From NCBI GenBank assembly GCA_963678555.2, contig CAXXJA010000003.1, positions 682,001 to 746,000 on the forward strand: a stretch of 64,000 bases of DNA, given 5' to 3'. The first letter of the stretch is position 1, and the number at the start of each line of letters is the position of its first letter. Of this stretch, positions 46,574 through 56,265 are shown in pieces. This stretch comes from SABI01 sp963678555. Its GTDB lineage: Bacteria; Spirochaetota; Spirochaetia; Sphaerochaetales; Sphaerochaetaceae. The notes beneath the pieces are model-generated. The model did not search any database and was not told the origin of the DNA. It saw only the letters and a list, made by a program, of their open reading frames with translations. The translations under genes were made by a program, and so were the position numbers.

Positions 46574-48216
46574 GGATCTAAGTTTTTTACCGTGTAATCC
46601 ATCATCTACCCGGCATCCTTGAGAGTGGGCTTCGGCAGCTGGAACACGGTCTGTTTAAGCCGTTTCCTGTTGTAAGGCCTCGCTCTTGAATAGCTTCTTT
46701 TCTTCCTGTTCGAGTTCAAGAGATTCTGTCTTTTTTCCCTGTGAGTCTGTTCCCAAATGAGCAGAGCAAAGTAATCGAAATCCTGGTAGCCGAAGGCACT
46801 CCTTCGCATGCCCTTGATGAAGCCGTTCACACCTTCAATCTTTCCTGAACTGATTGGATGGAGGGCTCTTGAAACGATGCCCTCCATCCTGTTGGTAATC
46901 GTCCTGGTGAACCTCGTCAACTGACTGATGCCGACGGAGGAATAGAGCTTCACCCATGTGGTGAGCTTTTCCCTCATATGCTCAGGATGTGGGGTGGAGA
47001 GTATCTCAATCAGTTCCTCACGAGCCTTCACGGCATTCTGAAGATTCGCATTCGTCTTAAGAATGGCGTCGCGTGAATCGGCATTATCCGTTCTCCGGTG
47101 TCCAACTCGCTCAGCATTCCGACCGTCTGCTCGTGCGGAACTTTTCGCCTCTGCATTAAGTTGTGCATTGAGCTTATCCTTGGCTTTGAGTGTCCGGGTG
47201 TTCGCAAGGAGGAGAAAACGTGAACCGAAGAGAAGTTTTCTCTCTTCAAGCACCAGTGCAGCCTCCTCCAATCTGCCCTTGTTCTGCAGTTTCTCAGCCA
47301 GCTTTTTCAGTCTATTTCCTTCCGTCCTTCTGGCGGCATCAATGACCTGATTATTGAACCATTGCACGATATGAAAGGTGTCGTAGACTATCTTGATGTG
47401 GGGAAATGACTCCTTAACAGCGGCGCTGTAGTTGGTGTTCATATCCATCGAGATCGCCTTCACATGGTTCATGAAATCCTCTCCCACCCATGTGAAGAAA
47501 TGTTCCAGCTGTTGCTTCTTCTTGCCTTTCTCAAGATACAGGAGTTCTCCACTCTGGGCATCTATGACAATGGTACAGTAGCGATGTCCATGTTCGACGA
47601 GAAATTCGTCTACGCAGAGATACGGGCTGTAATGACTGGGTCTCATATTACCTGCAAGGCTGAATAAGCGAGTCTTATTCACCTCTTTGACGATGGCAGG
47701 CGTAGTATGGCAGATAAAAGCACATCTTCTGATCGTCATCCCGTAACCTGTCATGAAATAGGCGATGTTGTCACGGAAGTGATTTGTGTAACCGGTATTC
47801 CCGTTTCGAAAGGGAATGACGTCCGTTCTGCGTCTCCGTCCATACTTGTTCACATAACTCTCGTAATGAACTTCAAAGCATATCAGGGTAATTCCAGAGC
47901 TGCAGTGTTTCAGCACAGTAACCTCGTTGCTGTGCTTGTACCATTGACCTTCTGGTAATTCGCTCTTCCAGTCTTTGTTTGGATCCTTTGTTACAGCGTA
48001 GGTGATCTTCCCGTAGGATATTCCATTTCTTTCATCAAAGCAGATTTCGTGCCTCGGATGGCTCCAGTCAACCATCCACCCGGTGGACTCCTCCAGCAAA
48101 TACGTGTTATCTTCCTGCATGAGAGCGGTTCTCCTTGATCTGTTGTTTTGCGATTACAAATCATAGGCGTTTCCGCTCTCTTTTTCTACTTTTTACACGC
48201 TGAAAATTTCAGACCC
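46574..48216 (-). mobile_element. ISL3-family insertion sequence, complete
   Basis: The element is 1,643 bp with imperfect 24-bp terminal inverted repeats (46574-46597 and 48193-48216, 18 of 24 matched; both begin GG-x-TCT and contain CGTGTAA) and 8-bp target duplications. It holds one transposase gene. Intact ends plus matching target duplications indicate a recent, single insertion. Confidence 0.88.
46606..48120 (-). CDS. ISL3-family transposase
   Basis: The 504-residue DDE transposase has catalytic acidic positions in VDEFLVEHGHRYCTIVIDAQ, in KAISMDMNTNYSAAVKESFP with YDTFHIVQWFN, and in SSGKIEGVNGFIKGMRRSAF. The N-terminal part lacks the usual cysteine-rich zinc finger in clear form. Terminal repeats and target duplications make the assignment firm. 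It is oriented against the fic gene. No frameshift is visible, so it may be active. Confidence 0.9.
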   Translation of the reverse strand: MQEDNTYLLEESTGWMVDWSHPRHEICFDERNGISYGKITYAVTKDPNKDWKSELPEGQWYKHSNEVTVLKHCSSGITLICFEVHYESYVNKYGRRRRTDVIPFRNGNTGYTNHFRDNIAYFMTGYGMTIRRCAFICHTTPAIVKEVNKTRLFSLAGNMRPSHYSPYLCVDEFLVEHGHRYCTIVIDAQSGELLYLEKGKKKQQLEHFFTWVGEDFMNHVKAISMDMNTNYSAAVKESFPHIKIVYDTFHIVQWFNNQVIDAARRTEGNRLKKLAEKLQNKGRLEEAALVLEERKLLFGSRFLLLANTRTLKAKDKLNAQLNAEAKSSARADGRNAERVGHRRTDNADSRDAILKTNANLQNAVKAREELIEILSTPHPEHMREKLTTWVKLYSSVGISQLTRFTRTITNRMEGIVSRALHPISSGKIEGVNGFIKGMRRSAFGYQDFDYFALLIWEQTHREKRQNLLNSNRKKRSYSRARPYNRKRLKQTVFQLPKPTLKDAG

Positions 48217-48224
48217 AAGTTTTT
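48217..48224. repeat. 8-bp target-site duplication, right
   Basis: AAGTTTTT directly follows the right inverted repeat. Confidence 0.85.
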
Positions 48225-48344
48225 TGTTCCTTCTGATTTCTTGCCGGGTGAGAGATGCACAGCTTGTCGGTGTGTTCCCTGTTCATCATGCCGCTGAGAT
48301 CTTTTTGGCGTGAATGCACATGAGAACTGAGCACTCACCCTCAT

Positions 48345-48551
48345 CCATGTTCACTCACCTGATGCTTTTGCCTCCTCTTTTGTGCTGTGAGGTATCAAGA
48401 GCTTTGTCTGGTTCTGACGTGGAGTATATGACTGAACGGGTCATGAAGGAGGGGGAGTGGGGTAGAACAGAAACAGACTCACCAGGGGATTGGAATCGGA
48501 AGTGACGGATGATGTGAGAAGGGTGTGCGTACTGTATCTGGTAACGTATTC
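48345..48551 (+). repeat. Long dispersed repeat, diverged copy D
   Basis: Segments correspond in order to copies B and C: CACCTGATGC, AGCTTTGTCTG, GGTCATGAAGGAGGGGGAGT, and the end motif as GGTAACGTATTC at 48540-48551. The minus-strand ATPase stops at 48550, inside this motif. Confidence 0.55.
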
Positions 48552-49788
48552 AATGGGTCGGAGGGTTTTCCTCCATCAGCCACTTCAACAGATACTTCTG
48601 CCTGATGCCGTCGAAGTTCCGGCCCTCCCCGATCTCATCGAGTGTCAGGAGAATCTTCGGGTGATTATCTCGTATTGCTCTCAACGGTGCAAGTTCCCTA
48701 TCCAGAGTTCCTTCATCAAAAACCGAGGCTGATACCTGGTAGTAGACCACTCCTTCGGGCGAAACTGCGACAAAATCGACTTTCTTCTCGGCAATCTTAC
48801 CGATTGACACCGAAAACTTCCGCCTCTTAAGCTCAAGGAATACGATGTTTTCAATCTGGTGTCCGATATCTGATTGCGAATGGGCCAGGAGGTTATTCCT
48901 CAGTCCCGTATCTACGATATAATACTTCCCGAGGGTTTTCAGGAAGGTTCTCCCCTTGATGTCATACCTGTCAACCTTGTAGAACAAGAAGCTGTCCAGC
49001 AAGGCTCTGAGATAGAGATCTACCGTGTTGACCGATATCTTTCTCCCGCTCGATATCAGTGTGTCACAGATCTTCTTCGCAGAAATCGGACTCCCTATAC
49101 TGCTTGAAAGAAATCTGACAATCTTTTCAAGCAGCGCGACGTCGGTAATACCTGCCCGCTTTGCTACATCTTTCACCAGAATAGTTGTATAGATCCCGTC
49201 AAGATACGTGCCGATTACGGGATCCGTCTGAGGCAGAAGAGGGATGTAGGGGAAAGACCCGTGGTTCAGGTATCGGGAGAAGGAGGATGAAAGGGTCTCT
49301 TTCTGCTGTGGCATGAACGTCAGGAATTCACGGAAGGAGAGAGGCAGCATTTCCAGTTCGACATATCTTCCCGATAACAGGGTCGCGAGTTCACCCGAAA
49401 GCAGATTCGCGTTCGAGCCGGTAATATAGATGTCGACCATGTTCCTGAGCTGAAGACTGTCTATCGCCTTCTCGAAACCGTCGCACAGCTGGATCTCATC
49501 AATGAAGACGTAGGTGAATACATCGCTCTGCAGGTGATGCACGATATGATCAAACAACTCATGGTAGTCAAGAAGGTGCTCATATTCCAGATCTTCCAGG
49601 TTGATGGATATGATCTGCCTTTCCTGTACCCCTGTCTCCTTTAAAAAATCCGTATAGAGGGTGAACAGTGTTGACTTCCCGGATCGTCGGACCCCTGTTA
49701 TCACTTTGATCACCTGCGTCTCACGCCATTCCTTCAATGATTCAATGTAGTCTGGTCTCTTTCTGAGCGAGAATTCTTCCGTCTTCAT
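48550..49788 (-). CDS. AAA_14/DUF4143 ATPase
   Basis: The 412-residue protein has Walker A TGVRRSGKST, Walker B FTYVFIDEIQ and a sensor stretch (DIYITGSNANLLSGEL). The DUF4143 domain follows, with KVDFVAVSPEGVVYYQV near the C-terminus. The start region (MKTEEFSLRKRPDYIESLKE) is normal for the family. The stop codon lies in the diverged repeat motif. Confidence 0.88.
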   Translation of the reverse strand: MKTEEFSLRKRPDYIESLKEWRETQVIKVITGVRRSGKSTLFTLYTDFLKETGVQERQIISINLEDLEYEHLLDYHELFDHIVHHLQSDVFTYVFIDEIQLCDGFEKAIDSLQLRNMVDIYITGSNANLLSGELATLLSGRYVELEMLPLSFREFLTFMPQQKETLSSSFSRYLNHGSFPYIPLLPQTDPVIGTYLDGIYTTILVKDVAKRAGITDVALLEKIVRFLSSSIGSPISAKKICDTLISSGRKISVNTVDLYLRALLDSFLFYKVDRYDIKGRTFLKTLGKYYIVDTGLRNNLLAHSQSDIGHQIENIVFLELKRRKFSVSIGKIAEKKVDFVAVSPEGVVYYQVSASVFDEGTLDRELAPLRAIRDNHPKILLTLDEIGEGRNFDGIRQKYLLKWLMEENPPTH

Positions 49789-49891
49789 GTGAGTATTGTA
49801 TCATAACACCAGCGTAAGAGAAAGTTTTTTTTCTAAGGAGAAAAAAGCGTATTATATAAATACTTTTTTCTGAATTGTGTGTTTTCTACCT

Positions 49892-49902
49892 GGTGCCGTT
49901 TC
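49892..49902 (+). repeat. Boundary motif GGTGCCGTTTC
   Basis: Preceded by TGTGTGTTTTCTACCT and followed by CCCCATCAAAACAGCTCAC. This whole 49-bp stretch recurs exactly at 59472-59520. The minus-strand ATPase stop lies 5 bp to the right. Confidence 0.85.
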
Positions 49903-49906
49903 CCCA

Positions 49907-51055
49907 TCAAAACAGCTCACCATTCCAGAGCATATCAATAAAACGGGAGGCATGGAGCATGAGTATGCCATCCTCACTGGTTCTGCTGTGTTCATCAAAG
50001 GAGACCAGCACCAGCTTCTTTGTCTGTGGATGTTCCTTCCTCAGCTCTCTCAATCCTTTGAGGTGGTGGGAGCGGATACGCGTCGAGGCTTTCGCTTCGA
50101 TAGCGCAATCTATGTGGTTGACAATGAAATCAACCTCGAGACCTGAAGAAAGACGCCAGGTGAACAGTTCGGCATAGATTTCACGGTAGGAATTATAGCA
50201 GACCAGTTCATGAAAGACCCAGTTCTCGAATGCTTTCCCCATCAATTCACTTCCCATCTCCAGGTTGCCTCGTTTGGCAAGGAAGTTCACGACACCGACG
50301 TCAAAGAAATAGAATTTCGGGGACGTTGAGATTCTTCTCTTTGGACGGGCCTTATAAGAGGGAAGAAACCGTCCGAGAAGCGTATCTTCCAGAATTTCAT
50401 AATACCCTTTTACTGTCGTGACAGCGACACCGATATCGCGTGCGATCGTACTGAAGTTCACTGGTGCTGTATCACAAAGCGCTGAGAGATTGAGGAATTC
50501 AGAGAATGCGGGGAGGTTTCTCACAAGTCCTTCTTCAGCTATCTCTTCTTTCAGGTATTGTGAGACATAGGCATTCAGGTATCGTTTCGGCTGTCTGCTC
50601 TCATATATCCTCGGGATGTATCCATGATTCAGGAGCGTGAGAAAATCAACTTCACTACCGATTTCTCTGGCACAGAGCCCATACATCTCAAACCTGAGTC
50701 CTCGACCTCCAAGAAGATTTGCGTGTCCTCTTTTCACCTTGCGTGCACTTGAACCACAGAGAGCGAACCTGGTTCCCCTGTTCTCTATCAGCCAATGGAC
50801 AGAGTCCAGCAGCTGTGGAACTTTCTGAATCTCATCGATGACGACGAGTGAGGGTGTGTTGAGTGTCACCTCTTCTATGAGAAGCTCAGGCTGGGTCATA
50901 TATCTTCGGTATACCTGAGGGAGGAGCAGGTCTATCCATAATGCCTCAGGGAACAGTGTTTTCAGAAGGGTGGTCTTCCCTGATTGTCTAGGTCCCCAGA
51001 GGAAGAAGGTTTCTTCTGAGGAGATCTGTATCAATCGTGTGTAAAATCTGTTCAT
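49907..51055 (-). CDS. AAA_14/DUF4143 ATPase
   Basis: The 382-residue protein has Walker A GPRQSGKTT, Walker B PSLVVIDEIQ and a sensor stretch (RFALCGSSARKVKRGHANLL). The DUF4143 and nuclease-like C-terminal parts include LEVDFIVNHIDCAIEAK. Its last codons lie within the repeat boundary, and a copy of that end without the gene is found at 59503-59520. The 5' flank to 51200 is extremely AT-rich. Confidence 0.88.
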   Translation of the reverse strand: MNRFYTRLIQISSEETFFLWGPRQSGKTTLLKTLFPEALWIDLLLPQVYRRYMTQPELLIEEVTLNTPSLVVIDEIQKVPQLLDSVHWLIENRGTRFALCGSSARKVKRGHANLLGGRGLRFEMYGLCAREIGSEVDFLTLLNHGYIPRIYESRQPKRYLNAYVSQYLKEEIAEEGLVRNLPAFSEFLNLSALCDTAPVNFSTIARDIGVAVTTVKGYYEILEDTLLGRFLPSYKARPKRRISTSPKFYFFDVGVVNFLAKRGNLEMGSELMGKAFENWVFHELVCYNSYREIYAELFTWRLSSGLEVDFIVNHIDCAIEAKASTRIRSHHLKGLRELRKEHPQTKKLVLVSFDEHSRTSEDGILMLHASRFIDMLWNGELF

Positions 51056-51207
51056 AACACTATATTATCATGTATATATAGTATAATAAACTAAATTTAC
51101 AATTTACATCTTATTACAAATTAACTAGTAATCTGTAAAATTTGCGATAAAAATGAGAAATGTGCATCAGGAAAGAATGTGGTAAGATAGATGGGTTTTT
51201 TGTACCT

Positions 51208-51218
51208 GGTACCGTTTC
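51208..51218 (+). repeat. Boundary motif GGTACCGTTTC
   Basis: TTTGTACCTGGTACCGTTTC precedes the stop of the minus-strand lipoprotein gene by 1 bp. Confidence 0.8.
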
Positions 51219-51219
51219 T

Positions 51220-52146
51220 TCAAGTGTTAGATGGATGCTGCTGTTCCAGGTACGCGCCTAATGCCGTGAATTGATCGTCTGTGAAATCGGGGACAGCAAT
51301 CCGTTCAAAAAAGTCTGAAAAGTCGGTGATCTTCAACTCGTCGATAAGAATGCCAAGCTCTGTATCGATTGTATCTTTGTTCGAGAGTGCTGTTCCCTCG
51401 GTGGAGACTCCGGAACTTGTAAGATACTCAATACTTGGAGCCTCAAGATCAAGCGGATTGCAGTATCCGATACCCTCTGAAGTCCCGTACATGATCTGGA
51501 TCGATCCGTCAGCATCAACTATACCCGTGAGAGATCCCTCTTCTGCGTCATATCTGATTTCATAGTGACTACCGAGATCCCTCTGAAAAGAAGCACCTGA
51601 GCGGGTATCGAAATGATAGGTGAGTGCCCACAGATCCTTCGGTTCTGTGAGAACTTCCGAGAAGAAATTCAGCGTAGAAAAGTCATCCTCGAACCGAATT
51701 TCTCCACAATTGTCTGTCCAGTACGGGGTTCCCTCAAAATCTGCATCAGAGATTAATAGGATTTTAGGTGTCTCTTCATCGTCGACCAGCATATAGGAAA
51801 AATAGAAGGTGAAGGTTCCGGGACCCAGGTTCGAGTTGGTGAATGTGAAATAGTGAGGAGTGCGGATATCTTCACCAGCTGCAATATCTGATTTAATCAT
51901 GGAGAGAATCTCATCTGCTAGCTGGGAGATGAAGTCTCCTTCGTTAATGAAGGAATATAAGAAATCCCCAGCAGATCCTTCTCTGGTCCTCGACCTAGAT
52001 AATTCTTCAAAGTCCGGATAGCTGATATCTCCAATGACCAGGATCCTCTCCTCTGTGCGAATGGATGAATCGTCCGGTAACGAACAGCCGATTCCAAGGA
52101 TGATGGCAGAGAGAAGGATAAGAGATAAGCAGAAAAGACGATACAT
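51220..52146 (-). CDS. Hypothetical lipoprotein
   Basis: The ~308-residue protein has a signal peptide with lipobox (SAIILGIGC), so it should be an anchored lipoprotein. The mature part is acidic and without a family I recognise; internal strands such as GTFTFYFSYMLVDDEE suggest a beta-rich fold. I chose ATG at 52146 because AAGGAG lies just upstream. It is the only exported protein in the accessory array. A role in envelope or phage resistance is possible but unsupported. Confidence 0.7.
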   Translation of the reverse strand: MYRLFCLSLILLSAIILGIGCSLPDDSSIRTEERILVIGDISYPDFEELSRSRTREGSAGDFLYSFINEGDFISQLADEILSMIKSDIAAGEDIRTPHYFTFTNSNLGPGTFTFYFSYMLVDDEETPKILLISDADFEGTPYWTDNCGEIRFEDDFSTLNFFSEVLTEPKDLWALTYHFDTRSGASFQRDLGSHYEIRYDAEEGSLTGIVDADGSIQIMYGTSEGIGYCNPLDLEAPSIEYLTSSGVSTEGTALSNKDTIDTELGILIDELKITDFSDFFERIAVPDFTDDQFTALGAYLEQQHPSNT

Positions 52147-52451
52147 GAGCAACTCCTTGTGCATATATAATAAAGACTCAGTATAGCACCTCTTTTGTTA
52201 TTGAGTATATAAAATATTGAATGTGAAAACAGCGTGCGCGCGCGGTAAGATGAAATGTACACCGAAAGGCGATCTTAGCTCGCAGATGTTGCTTTTCTAC
52301 CTTAAACCGGTTTCCCGTTTGCTCTTGCGTGTATTGATACAGCCGTTGTACACTGTATGAGCCAATTTCCGATTCTGGATACTCTGGTGATACCCAAGGA
52401 TACCGTACATTCAAAAAGAGGTCTTCGGTGTCTGATATTTGGAGACTTGCT

Positions 52452-55400
52452 ATGCCCACACAGCCGGACAGCCGTCTAAAGACGCTCATTTCGTATTGGA
52501 AGGGATGCATTGAAGCTGAGGATGCCCTGAGTTCCAAACTGTCCCCCTCAGTGAAAGGGGATTCTGTGGTCTCTCCGTACGACCATGACCCCTTCATCTT
52601 CTCCCAGCAGGCTGATTCGGTGGGAATCAGTGATAAAAGGCTTGAAAATTTCATCGCACAACTCAGTCCCGAACAGAGTGAAGTATTCTATGGCTATCCA
52701 GTCCTTCTGTACCAGAAAAGCGACGGACGGGGAGGCAAGACTCTTCTTGCGCCGTTGCTGATCATGAAACTCTCAATCATGTTCGAGGGAGGGACATATT
52801 CTCTCCAGGTGGAAGAACCGATCCCTGAGATCGGGACTGTTGCAATGGAACGTCTGGGGCTGAGCAGTGCGGAAGCCAGTACCATACATCAGCAGCTCTC
52901 CGAAGCGTTTTATGCAAACGTGAGCACGCCTCAGAGTCTTGCTGACTCATTCTGGCAGATTCTGGAGAGTGTCAGTTCTCCGAAGAAGGTGGAACCGATC
53001 GATCCGATGCATACCATGAAGGAAACATTCTCACATTCCGGTGTGTTCGGGGTGTATAACAGGGCGGTTTTCTTTAAGAACACTCCCGGGATGTATAACC
53101 GTGCCCTGCTTCAGGACCTGACTCAACTTGAGCAAAGAGAGGGGCTGGCTGACAGTGCACTTGGGTTCCTGACGAACCCCAACACAGTAGACACGGAGCT
53201 ATCAGCACACCAAGTCCCTGTGATCCCCTTCGAAGCCAATGAACGTCAGATAGCGGCTATCCAGAGAACCATGGACAACCGTCTGACCGTCGTTACCGGT
53301 CCTCCCGGGACAGGAAAAAGTCAGTTCATCGAGAATCTGCTCCTCAGTCTGTATGCTCAAGGTAAGACGGTCCTTCTCGTGAGCCACACGAATGAAGCGG
53401 TTCGGGTTGTGTATGATAGACTGAAAGGAGAGATGGCCTCAGTGGCGATGAGGACTGGGAATCAGGAGATTCGAAGGACCCTGTCTTCCCAGTTTCATGA
53501 GCTTCTCAGTCAACACCAGAAGAGCCCGGATTTTCAGCATGCGACTCAGCAGGATCTGCAAAAGAGCTGGCAGATGATTACACGAAAGCGGCAGGAATTA
53601 CTCGATCTACTGGAACTTCAGCGGAGAGCTGATGACCGGGCAACCACTCTTTCCAGCGAGGCTAGTGATCTCGGAATGCCGGATGATGTGTTTCTTGCAG
53701 CACGCGCCCTGATTGCAGATGTTCGTGAGATAGAAGTGCTCATCAGGTCGATCCATCTCCTGAGAGCATCACTTCTCGGTGGCGGATTACTGTGGATGAG
53801 GATTCTGAGACGGCTGTCAAAGCGCATGTTCAGGAGAATTGCTGACAGGCGCCTGCAGACACTTTCCTCCCTCATTCCACGGCAGGCTTCTCCTGTAATA
53901 GGTATTTCTGATAATTCTTTTCAACTCAGTTCATTGAACGATCAATCCATTGATGCACTCTATATGCTGTGTACCTTTACGAATTCGGCAGAGAATCTGT
54001 TTCACATGGAACAGGATCTGCTGACACGAAAGGATCGTATTTCACTTGAGCGGGAGATCGCCTCGCTTGTGACCCGGCACATACACCTTTCAAAACGGTT
54101 GCTTCAGAGCTCTATATCGAAGACCTTCAGCACTAAGGCAGATGCTCTCGGAAAAGCCTTCTCCTTCATCGAGCGGTTGACTGATTGGAGAAAGGGTGAT
54201 CCGCCCTTGAGGATAGTAGCCTCTGCCCTGAAGATCCTTCCTCTCTGGTCATGCACACTGAAGTCAGTCCGTAATTCCTTCCCTCTCGAGAAAGGATTGT
54301 TCGACTATGTGATATTTGATGAAGCCTCGCAGGTTGACCTTCCTTCTGCCGCACCAGCGTTGTATCGAGCACGCAACGTTGTTGTCGTTGGAGACCCGAG
54401 ACAGCTGACTCACATCGCTACCATCTCCCGGGACCAGGAGGTGTCGATTGCGAAAGTACATGGTATTGACCGTGATACAGAACTGTATCCCGAAAAGGTG
54501 GAGTACCGTGCGGTAAGCCTCTATACATCGGCTGAACGCTCTGTGCAGAACGTCCCTATCCTCTTCAGCCAGCATTACCGGTCACAGAGGCAGATCATTG
54601 AACTGTGCAATCGTTCCTTCTATCAGGGTTCGCTACGGATCATGAGTGAGAAGGATTATACCTCCTGGCCTTCATCCCTGCCGACCGGAATCGAGTGGAA
54701 AGATTGCCGGGGTGAATCGAGGAAGCATCCGAGAGGAAGTCGATACAATGCAAAGGAGGCTCAGGAGGTTGTGTCGCTTCTTACTCGCAGTATCGCTTCC
54801 CTTGCAGGTGTTCCGATGAGTATCGGTATCGTCACACCCTTCACCCGTCAGAGGCAGATGATATCAGAGGCGGTCAACGAAGTCGTTTCTCCAGAGGTAC
54901 GGGAACTGCACGCTATACAGGTGCAGACCGCTCATCAGTTTCAGGGTTCAGAGAAGGACCTCATGATCGTTTCGCTTGTTGTCTCCCGGACAGGAGAGGG
55001 AGGGAATGATTCGTGGTTCAACTCGTATCCTCAGGTGCTGAATGTTGCCCTATCCCGAGCAAGAAATCTGCTTTACATTGTAGGGGACAAAGGCTACTGT
55101 GCCTCCCGCTCCGGAATCCTCGGTACGATAGCAGCAACGTACGAAAAACTCAGAGTAGAGGATTCTGTTCAAAATGCGTGGAGTGCTGGTTTGTTCGACA
55201 CGCTGGAGGAGAGTCTTCTGTTTGAAAAAATCAAGGAGAGACTCCCCTACACAGATAGTATCTCTCTCGTGCCGAAGAGGCGCGTCGGTCCCTACGCTCT
55301 GGATCTTTCCCTTGAGGGAGAAGTACTGCTTGATATCGAGTGTGATGGCGCACAGCATGATGTCATCGCAGGGATGCCTGTTATCGAGGACGTCAGGAGA

Positions 55401-55535
55401 GATCTGTACATCATGCGGCACGGGTGGGAAGTCATCAGAATTCCCAATCATCGAATTCACAGCGACATCGACAGGGTTGTTGATGACATCTTTGAGCGGT
55501 TCACTCGACAGGGGAGAAGCAATTCAAGTGCCTAA
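52452..55535 (+). CDS. SF1 (COG1112-like) helicase fused to a Vsr/MTES_1575-type nuclease
   Basis: The ~1,027-residue protein has superfamily 1 helicase motifs: I GPPGTGKSQ (about residue 290), II DYVIFDEASQVDL, III VVVGDPRQL, IV/V FSQHYRSQRQI and TAHQFQGSEKD, VI LNVALSRARNLL. A coiled-coil-like insertion lies between motifs I and II. The C-terminus is a PD-(D/E)XK nuclease of the Vsr/DUF559 type (LLDIECDGAQHD...EDVRRDLYIMRHGWEVIRI). Such fusions occur in anti-phage systems. I chose ATG at 52452 with GGAG upstream rather than the GTG at 52428. It is one of only two plus-strand genes in the array. Confidence 0.85.
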   Translation: MPTQPDSRLKTLISYWKGCIEAEDALSSKLSPSVKGDSVVSPYDHDPFIFSQQADSVGISDKRLENFIAQLSPEQSEVFYGYPVLLYQKSDGRGGKTLLAPLLIMKLSIMFEGGTYSLQVEEPIPEIGTVAMERLGLSSAEASTIHQQLSEAFYANVSTPQSLADSFWQILESVSSPKKVEPIDPMHTMKETFSHSGVFGVYNRAVFFKNTPGMYNRALLQDLTQLEQREGLADSALGFLTNPNTVDTELSAHQVPVIPFEANERQIAAIQRTMDNRLTVVTGPPGTGKSQFIENLLLSLYAQGKTVLLVSHTNEAVRVVYDRLKGEMASVAMRTGNQEIRRTLSSQFHELLSQHQKSPDFQHATQQDLQKSWQMITRKRQELLDLLELQRRADDRATTLSSEASDLGMPDDVFLAARALIADVREIEVLIRSIHLLRASLLGGGLLWMRILRRLSKRMFRRIADRRLQTLSSLIPRQASPVIGISDNSFQLSSLNDQSIDALYMLCTFTNSAENLFHMEQDLLTRKDRISLEREIASLVTRHIHLSKRLLQSSISKTFSTKADALGKAFSFIERLTDWRKGDPPLRIVASALKILPLWSCTLKSVRNSFPLEKGLFDYVIFDEASQVDLPSAAPALYRARNVVVVGDPRQLTHIATISRDQEVSIAKVHGIDRDTELYPEKVEYRAVSLYTSAERSVQNVPILFSQHYRSQRQIIELCNRSFYQGSLRIMSEKDYTSWPSSLPTGIEWKDCRGESRKHPRGSRYNAKEAQEVVSLLTRSIASLAGVPMSIGIVTPFTRQRQMISEAVNEVVSPEVRELHAIQVQTAHQFQGSEKDLMIVSLVVSRTGEGGNDSWFNSYPQVLNVALSRARNLLYIVGDKGYCASRSGILGTIAATYEKLRVEDSVQNAWSAGLFDTLEESLLFEKIKERLPYTDSISLVPKRRVGPYALDLSLEGEVLLDIECDGAQHDVIAGMPVIEDVRRDLYIMRHGWEVIRIPNHRIHSDIDRVVDDIFERFTRQGRSNSSA

Positions 55536-55766
55536 CTTGGAAACAGAAGGTATCGGACTTCTTTCAAAGGAAGAACTCTATCCGAACTGAACGTCATGAA
55601 GCCAAGGTCTGGTGACTCTAGAAGACTTTCTGAATCATCAATCTGATGATCCCGAGAATGAGTCAGAACCAAGTAACCAGGCACGCGGAGTATGATAGAA
55701 TGGCGAAAGTTGTAGGGGGGAAGGAACAGAGAGAACTTCAAAGGGCGGGTTGTGTATGTTCTACAT

Positions 55767-55775
55767 GGTACCGTT
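55767..55775 (+). repeat. Boundary motif GGTACCGTT
   Basis: TGTTCTACATGGTACCGTT lies just left of the IS110 fragment. Confidence 0.65.
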
Positions 55776-55787
55776 GCAGATCTGTGT

Positions 55788-55880
55788 CTAACCGAAGCAC
55801 TGGCGGTTGTTGAAAGTAAAAGCACTCAGCGAGTAGCTGTCCTTGTGGACATCGATACCAATGTTGATTACAGTGTTCAT
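55788..55880 (-). pseudogene. IS110-family transposase, N-terminal fragment
   Basis: Thirty codons read MNTVINIGIDVHKDSYSLSA and then a stop. GIDVHKDSYSLSA is the first DEDD motif of IS110 transposases. The remaining ~90% of the gene is absent, and the fragment ends within ~15 bp of a boundary motif. The region 55536-55787 holds nothing else I can name. Confidence 0.7.
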
Positions 55881-55998
55881 AGTGACCTCCATTTGCATGT
55901 GGTAGCCGCATACGGTTTAAATTTCTCTTATTCCCAGTATGCAAGGTGAATCCACGATGTGCAAACTGGGAGGTCACTTCATATTGTCTGAAACCGTT

Positions 55999-56265
55999 TC
56001 AGTGACGATACACATCTTTTCTGTGCCCGATATTCAGGATCAGTATAGTGATGGTCTCTTCACTGATTTCCGCGATGAGACGGAAATCGCCGATTCGGTA
56101 TCGCCATTGTCCTGTTCTGTTTGCTGTAAGTGCTTTCCCTGTCGCATAGGGGTTCTCACACCCCTGAAGATGTTTTCGGATCCAGGAGATGATAAAGAGA
56201 GAAATATGTGTATCTAGTTTTTTCAGTTGTTTCAGAGCTGCTTTGCTGAAGAGAACTTCATACAT
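55999..56265 (-). CDS. RelE/ParE-family toxin, copy 1
   Basis: The 88-residue protein has the RelE fold signature (MYEVLFSKAALKQLKKLDTH, then TGQWRYRIGDFRLIAEISEE, ILILNIGHRKDVYRH). Members cleave mRNA on the ribosome. It overlaps the antitoxin stop by 1 bp. The stop codon begins inside the boundary motif. The second copy at 58719 differs at only a few residues. Confidence 0.88.
   Translation of the reverse strand: MYEVLFSKAALKQLKKLDTHISLFIISWIRKHLQGCENPYATGKALTANRTGQWRYRIGDFRLIAEISEETITILILNIGHRKDVYRH

Noticed and set aside
52232..52246. Alternating CG run as a Z-DNA regulatory site
   Set aside because: Too short, and there is no other regulatory signature; chance occurrence is likely.
52178..52654. 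158-codon minus-strand frame at the start of the helicase gene
   Set aside because: It overlaps the helicase coding start in antisense and matches no family.
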